Below the pieces are notes generated by a model. The model did not search any database. It was not told where the DNA came from and worked only from the letters and a program-made list of their open reading frames with translations. A stretch of DNA of 64,000 nucleotides, from contig NZ_VFMR01000001.1 in the NCBI RefSeq assembly GCF_006715145.1, forward strand, positions 3,348,001-3,412,000, written 5' to 3'. Within the stretch, counting starts at the first letter, position 1. Every line of letters starts with the position of its first letter. The position numbers and the translations under genes were made by a program. The DNA is from Microbacterium sp. SLBN-146. GTDB lineage: Bacteria; Actinomycetota; Actinomycetes; Actinomycetales; Microbacteriaceae. Shown in pieces: positions 60,401 to 64,000 of the stretch.

Positions 60401-60887
60401 GGAATTGACCTTTCGCGCAATGCTGCGCGGAGTTCCCTTCGACCTCGGCTTGCAGCATCAGCGCTGGGACTACGCCGCCGCCGCGATATCGCGCCTCGCC
60501 GATGTCAATCGTGAGCTGACTGGCGAGCTGATGGAGAGCAACTTTTCCGCAATGGTGGAGGGGCTGTCCGGCAATTTCAGTGACCCGTTTGAAGGGCTAG
60601 CGGCATGGTCTGCAGCCGCCGATAACGTCGACCCGACCTACATCGATCGTGTCATCATCGCGCTACCGGAAGGGGCTGTCAGCGATTGGTCGCGCGCGAT
60701 CAGAAGACCAAGGAAGTACGGACATGCGAGGCGCCGCGAGATTGCGCCGCTCGTGTTTCGCGCCCTAGATCTCCGAGGACATGCGGCAGAGGAAGCGAGA
60801 GAACTCCTCCAGAAGTTCCCTTCGCTCGCCAAACTCGATCCACTCAGCGAGTCCCGAGCGCCCAAGCAATACACGGAACCCAACTGA
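57480..60887 (+). CDS. SIR2-STAND NTPase, probable anti-phage protein
   Basis: The protein has 1135 residues from ATG 57480 (GTG 57477 is one codon earlier; numbering here counts from that GTG). N-terminal SIR2-like domain: AVVGAGVS (29-36), VSLNWDTALE with N124 and D126, FKPHGD with H150, and VVVGYSESDETI. STAND NTPase: P-loop GPSGSGKS (302-309), Walker B VLFIDDAQDL (353-362). The C-terminal 600 residues are helical, repeat-like, probably the sensor. This SIR2-STAND order matches Avs/DSR-type anti-phage NADases. Codon use is less GC-biased than the housekeeping genes, suggesting transfer. Confidence 0.85.
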   Translation: MAQTNAARANLSGALSALRQSLNMGAVAVVGAGVSIAARFPATAGLDALLYESLGRPFPTRPDTSRDSSRAWESLAGSASSRARFQSQFAAIDRDRSTQPSRAHEALARLIHADIIETVVSLNWDTALERAYERLYGTAIPAGVLFKPHGDAADPDSEWILPHEDGTVTAAVRTRIDQLVVDHARTLVVVGYSESDETISRELISPLDTRWRTIRIGPSVTGDYDIPLTADEALGRITTDLLHAEESSSWHSVTFGGSRGIEAALAGERLGPSDVDACPELSEVDRVVSALVHQRAVVLNGPSGSGKSITSYQSLRKMSRRGYEILRLRDCARGQSIGSWIGDLKTFPHRRVLFIDDAQDLPADVVRELAESATPDRLVLIVGVDQVAGGVKTINVSGIAAVARLAHHIRDNSDTFIPLVEALDDHVGNLPTQTPLEFRLAVAERESSPWQFFYVLTGGWRRARRLTLDLRERNRADVALTAVAIAQIAGVDSGVTRSELSNLLDILDRDQAWLDSALEILLSQRAIIESDSRLRCPHLQAAYHVVGWMLHPPFYSHTPQKSVAVRPIASAERELRTPARPSGVEIQRPPELPEAEARRDQTLASALIAHYLDLTSTPLRGCSWLIGRNLVGESQWVLRYKTQVLNAARWAQLARKAIDSSADSTAEGAQLLTETLTWCPEVVLPIVREQHDSIAAWLRQLTPQNAWSLGDLINALYNHDHRERNRFSAQLVSHADPTRLATLVLEGGWGHIYSTSRGVNRILTAANGELREAAALELDKNAYRGFLGGKSTDLDAMAELINALASIDHAFAIDLFDNAASTFARLYSADPIHSWSDIFDVLAFVLGFAPRFLRGRRRPPREALAAARHFSDALETEAIAKALAGPAAEWGRTNFPELLVFLREVSPPVLRRIAASVDLAEFERNLLAVENPSDDHFYVVTELWECRPDEVNGILERLEPRLTRLSLYFPLMAPELTFRAMLRGVPFDLGLQHQRWDYAAAAISRLADVNRELTGELMESNFSAMVEGLSGNFSDPFEGLAAWSAAADNVDPTYIDRVIIALPEGAVSDWSRAIRRPRKYGHARRREIAPLVFRALDLRGHAAEEARELLQKFPSLAKLDPLSESRAPKQYTEPN

Positions 60888-60972
60888 AGGTGGGGACTGA
60901 CATCCGATCTGGCTTGCGCGAAGAGATTCGCTATGCGGGCATTGCCCGGATGGGGATGGATACAGTGGCGCC

Positions 60973-61632
60973 GTGACCGCCATCCTTACCCTCGACCTCG
61001 AGGACTTAGACAGATACGCCGACGCGCTCAGGGCAGCGGCGGGAGCGATCGTGAGCGGCGACCTCGAGGGCGCTCGGAGCGGCATCGAACCGATCACGTT
61101 CGAGCGTTGGGAAGGACGGCTTCGCTACGCAGCGGAAGCTGGACCAGCGACCGACCCCGCCGAACGCCGGTCTCGCGACGTCACCGATCCCATGCGCGCG
61201 CAGGTCTTCCTGCGTGATGAGATGACCTGCACGTATTGCGGTGGACGATGCGTCCCGCGGAACGTCCTCGTCGCGTTCAGCGACCTGTTCCCTGATGAGC
61301 TGCCGTACCACCCCAACTACCGTCACGGAGCGATCCACCCGATGTACTGGGCACTCGCTCCCGAAGCGGACCACAAGTTCGCCCACGCCCGCGGAGGCAC
61401 CGGCGACATCGCGAACCTCACGACGCTCCACACCATGTGCAACGCCCGCAAATCCGACGCGCTCGTGACCGACCTGCCAGCGGTTGATCGGCCCGAGCAC
61501 GTGATCGGATGGGACGGGCTTCTTGCGGCTTACCCGCGGATCATCGCCATGGGCGATTCCCACGGACGACGACACTCGGCTGCGAGCTACCACGACCGCT
61601 GGCTACGGCACTTCTCGCGGAAGCCTGAATAG
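60973..61632 (+). CDS. HNH endonuclease
   Basis: The 219-residue protein from GTG 60973 has a zinc-finger-type HNH domain at about 75-165: CTYC (C86, C89), the D133-H134 pair in APEADHKFAHARGG, N148, H153 and a second Cys pair region TMCNARKSD (C156). The N-terminal 60 residues are a separate helical region. It lies 85 nt after the SIR2-STAND stop on the same strand and could be an accessory effector, or a separate homing-type nuclease. A weak hairpin (61641-61655) follows. Confidence 0.88.
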   Translation: MTAILTLDLEDLDRYADALRAAAGAIVSGDLEGARSGIEPITFERWEGRLRYAAEAGPATDPAERRSRDVTDPMRAQVFLRDEMTCTYCGGRCVPRNVLVAFSDLFPDELPYHPNYRHGAIHPMYWALAPEADHKFAHARGGTGDIANLTTLHTMCNARKSDALVTDLPAVDRPEHVIGWDGLLAAYPRIIAMGDSHGRRHSAASYHDRWLRHFSRKPE

Positions 61633-61863
61633 GCGAGGTGACCGAGCCGCTCGGTTCAGGGCACCGGTCGGGCACCTCATGGCCCGCCCGCGACGCCCCA
61701 CCAACGGACATAGCCCGGATGGGGATCCGGGACCACCCAAGGCGCAGGCTGGAGTCGCTGCGATCCGTTTCGGCGCTGGTGACCCAACAGTGATCCCGCA
61801 CGGGGAAGGGCGTGAGTCACCCCGGTGTGTCCGGAGGGCAGATTCCTTGGAAGGATCTGTCTT

Positions 61864-62187
61864 ATGGGACGTCCCAGTAAGTATCCGCGTGAGCTTCGTG
61901 AGCGCGCTGTCCGTATGGTCGCCGAGGTGCGGCCCGATTATCCGAGCGAGTATGCCGCGATGGCGGCGGTGGCGGGGATGCTCGGTATCGGTTCGCCGGA
62001 GACGATCCGGACGTGGATTCGCCGGCGTGAGGTCGATGCCGGCGACCGGCCGGGTGTCACGACCGACGCGCAGGCCGAGATCAAGAAGCTGAAGCGGGAG
62101 AACGCCGAGTTGCGGCGGGCGAACGAGATATTGAAGGCGGCTTCGACTTTCTTTGCGGCCGAACTCGACCGGCCACACCTGCGTTAG
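61864..62187 (+). CDS. IS3-family OrfA (HTH, leucine zipper)
   Basis: The 107-residue protein starts MGRPSKYPRELRERAVRMVAEV, an HTH_Tnp_1 domain that binds the IS ends, and ends in a leucine-zipper region (IKKLKRENAELRRANEILKAASTFF). Its 3' end holds the slippery word TTTCTTT (62148-62154) at which a -1 shift joins it to OrfB. Made alone it usually acts as regulator. Confidence 0.92.
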   Translation: MGRPSKYPRELRERAVRMVAEVRPDYPSEYAAMAAVAGMLGIGSPETIRTWIRRREVDAGDRPGVTTDAQAEIKKLKRENAELRRANEILKAASTFFAAELDRPHLR

Positions 62188-63116
62188 TCGCCTTCATCGA
62201 GGCGCACAAGGACCGCCGTGATGGTGGGCTGCGATGGGGTGTCGAGTCGATCTGCGCCGTGCTCACCCAGCATGACGTGAAGATCGCCCCATCGACCTAC
62301 TACGACGCGAGACGGCGCGGCCCCTCCCCCCGGGAGGTGTCGGACGAACGGTGGAAGCCGATCATCCTGATCACCTGGCAGAAGCAGCGAAAGCTCCTCG
62401 GCGCCCGGAAACTCTGGCTGAGGCTCCGTCGTGACGGGCACGATATCGCCCGCTGCACGGTCGAACGCCTCATGCGCGACCTCGGGATCGCCGGTGTGAT
62501 TCGCGGGCGCCGGAAGCGCCCGGTCGATGCGGACCCGCGGGAGACCAGACCAGCTGATCTCGTCGACCGGCACTTCGCGAGATTCCGCACGAACCAGCTC
62601 TGGGTGGCGGACTTCACGTATGTCTGGACGTGGTCCGGGTGGGTCTACGTCGCGTTCGTGTTCGACGCGCACTCCCGCCGCATCCTCGGCTGGCGCGCCG
62701 CGACCTCGATGACGACCCCGCTCGTTCTGGACTGTCTCGAGATGGCGCTCTGGACCCGCCGGCGCGAAGGCGTCACCGGATTCGCCGGTCTCACCCATCA
62801 CACCGACGCCGGGTCCGTCTACACGTCGATCGCGTTCACCGACCGGCTCATCGACGAGGGCATCGATCCCTCCGTCGGGTCCGTGGGCGACGCCTACGAC
62901 AACTCCCTCGCGGAATCACAGATCGGACTTTACAAGTCCGAACTCATCCATCACGAGGGCCCCTGGCGCGACGTCGATCAGGTCGAAGTCGCGACCGCGG
63001 ACTGGGTGCAGTGGTTCAACACCGAACGCACCCACGGCTCGATCGACGACCTGACACCCGTCGAGCTCGAACAGCTCGACTACGCTCACACAGAACCCCT
63101 CGAACGAGCGGGCTAA
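62154..63116 (+). CDS. IS3-family transposase OrfB (rve/DDE) reached by -1 frameshift
   Basis: The frame continues from the slip site as CGRTRPATPALVAFIEAHKDRRDGGLRWGVESICAVL and gives the DDE integrase core: VADFTYVWTW (first D), HHTDAGSVYTS (second D) and ESQIGLYKSELIHHEG (E) with the K/R 7 residues later. It ends EPLERAG. A free-standing start at GTG 62259 is possible but the preceding frame is family-like, so production as OrfAB is preferred. No inactivating mutation was seen. Confidence 0.9.
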   Translation, partial: CGRTRPATPALVAFIEAHKDRRDGGLRWGVESICAVLTQHDVKIAPSTYYDARRRGPSPREVSDERWKPIILITWQKQRKLLGARKLWLRLRRDGHDIARCTVERLMRDLGIAGVIRGRRKRPVDADPRETRPADLVDRHFARFRTNQLWVADFTYVWTWSGWVYVAFVFDAHSRRILGWRAATSMTTPLVLDCLEMALWTRRREGVTGFAGLTHHTDAGSVYTSIAFTDRLIDEGIDPSVGSVGDAYDNSLAESQIGLYKSELIHHEGPWRDVDQVEVATADWVQWFNTERTHGSIDDLTPVELEQLDYAHTEPLERAG

Positions 63117-63162
63117 CACCAACAAAACGCTCTCCGAACATGCCGGGGCGACTCAGGCGCGT

Positions 63163-63825
63163 ATGTCGGCTCCGACTAGAGTCGCGTCCGTGACCGAATC
63201 GCGCGTGCCGTCTCCGCACGCGGAGTATGACCGATACATGGAGAGGCAGAACCGACGGCGCGCGTGGTGGCGTCGGTTTGGTCAGCTCGCGTTCTACGTG
63301 ATCGGCAGCGGTCTCGCGCTCGTCTTCGCGGCGCTCCTCGTTGCCGGGGTTCTCGACCTGGGGCAGCCACGGATCTGGGGCACGTTCACGCAGACTGACT
63401 GTGAGCCGCGATGGCGAGGCGGCTGTCGCCCGGTGGGGACATGGGTAAGCGACGATGGCAACATCGTCAAAAGTGGCGTCTATCTGGACGGATGGACCGA
63501 CGACACGGGTACCGCACGTGCGGGCTATCAGCCGACCGCGATCATCAGCGACGAAGCCAACAACATCGTCCACACCCCAATGTGGACCGGTGCCGGAGCC
63601 TGGCTGACAGGACTCGTTCTGCTTTGGTGCGTGGGCTACATGCTGTTCAAAGCAGCCTCGTGGGGAGACATCACTCTCCCCAGTCGCCGACGCGCGCGCC
63701 GTCAGGCGCAGTCGGCGACGCGATCGGCCGGCTTGGCCACTCGTGGTTCGCCCCGACGCCAGTACCGCCGAATGCTCGAGCAGGGCACCCTATCGAGTGA
63801 TCAGGAGGGCGACGGTGGCGCCTGA
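63163..63825 (+). CDS. Two-span membrane protein of unknown function
   Basis: The 220-residue protein starts at ATG 63163 or GTG 63190 (VTESRVPSPHAEYDRYMERQNRRRAWWRR). It has a cytosolic basic N-terminus, a span at about 41-66, an extracytoplasmic loop of about 70 residues with two Cys (DCEPRWRGGC) that could form a disulfide, a second span at about 144-164, and an Arg-rich C-terminus. No known family. It lies 23 nt past the IS right end, so its upstream region was probably displaced. Confidence 0.7.
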   Translation: MSAPTRVASVTESRVPSPHAEYDRYMERQNRRRAWWRRFGQLAFYVIGSGLALVFAALLVAGVLDLGQPRIWGTFTQTDCEPRWRGGCRPVGTWVSDDGNIVKSGVYLDGWTDDTGTARAGYQPTAIISDEANNIVHTPMWTGAGAWLTGLVLLWCVGYMLFKAASWGDITLPSRRRARRQAQSATRSAGLATRGSPRRQYRRMLEQGTLSSDQEGDGGA

Positions 63826-64000
63826 GCGCGCGGACTATCTCCACGTCGCCATACAGCAGCTGGCAGGCGCAGCGACCCGAACGCACCGAGCTCGGTAATG
63901 GGGCCGAGCATGTTGAGAGCCGCAGAAGTCACCGACCCATCATCCTTGATCGTCTCGGTCCGATCTGACCGCCTGTCATTCGCCGCGGCGCGAGACGGGG
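63826..64000. other. Window end without a supported gene
   Basis: The last 175 bp contain no frame with convincing start and composition on either strand. A gene reaching in from beyond the window on the minus strand cannot be excluded. Confidence 0.4.

Larger units (their letters stand above)
61828..63140 (+). mobile_element. IS3-family insertion sequence, complete
   Basis: A 1313-bp element is bounded by imperfect terminal inverted repeats: left TGTCCGGAGGGC (61828-61839), right complement TGTTCGGAGAGC (63129-63140), both with the TG...CA ends usual for IS3. It encodes orfA and orfB in overlapping frames for an OrfAB transposase. I found no matching target-site duplication beside the ends, so the element may have been rearranged after insertion. 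It looks intact. Confidence 0.88.

Noticed and set aside
60944..61728. Short repeated word GCCCGGATGGGGAT (near 60944 and 61712) as att sites around the HNH gene
   Set aside because: Only about 14 bp shared, no integrase, and no extension of the match; chance in GC-rich DNA is likely.

Overview
The window is a GC-rich (roughly 70% by eye) actinobacterial chromosome segment. Gene content, synteny, frequent GTG starts, apparently leaderless promoters with TAnnnT -10 boxes, an Ala/Glu-rich N-terminal extension on Rho, and the recurrent word GGATGCCGC/GCGGCATCC point to Microbacteriaceae, most likely a Microbacterium. No species can be named from sequence alone.

Layout. 1-1078: end of a DUF4282 membrane protein and yaaA. 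1140-8603 (minus): complete F1Fo ATP synthase operon (Rv1303-like small membrane protein-atpB-E-F-H-A-G-D-C). 8600-25495 (minus, except cysK-cysE): wecA-like GlcNAc-1-P transferase, Sua5/TsaC, prmC, [cysK-cysE on plus, a phage-holin-family protein, a DUF559 nuclease-like gene between two matching hairpins], prfA, rho, thrB, thrC, hom, lysA, a DUF2993 protein and argS. This is the conserved actinobacterial argS-lysA-hom-thrC-thrB-rho-prfA-prmC-sua5-rfe-atp order, interrupted between prfA and prmC. 25.5-50.5 kb: mixed housekeeping and niche genes: transglutaminase, SGNH hydrolase, tRNA-Arg(CCG), lipase-like hydrolase, an SMR exporter behind a guanidine-III riboswitch, a CPBP-like protein, trmB, DUF3097, a TPM/PspA pair, an arginase-like gene overlapping an HExxH protein, a SIP-domain protein behind a DtxR-type iron box, a phosphatase/AhpD pair, a five-gene oligopeptide ABC transporter, an M4 protease with its emfourin inhibitor, a GNAT, ung, an MFS transporter, and an ArsR / RibD_C (frameshifted) / SRPBCC operon.

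50.7-63.8 kb is an accessory region with different base and codon texture and uncharacterised proteins: a large helical protein divergent from a 12-TM protein, a Schlafen AlbA_2 protein, a 46-aa single-pass membrane peptide, a small protein with a HEPN-type RNxxxH motif, a 1135-aa SIR2-STAND NTPase resembling anti-phage Avs/DSR proteins, an HNH endonuclease, and a complete IS3-family element with programmed -1 frameshift. I read this as a probable defence island, and the SIR2-STAND/HNH/HEPN group is the best candidate for an undescribed system.

The most specific non-coding finds are the 41-nt guanidine-III riboswitch (29389-29429, minus), the iron box (37235-37252), the paired hairpins around the DUF559 gene, a duplicated palindrome (27643-27862) and a tandem-repeat intergenic tract (30421-30790). 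No rRNA or CRISPR array was seen.
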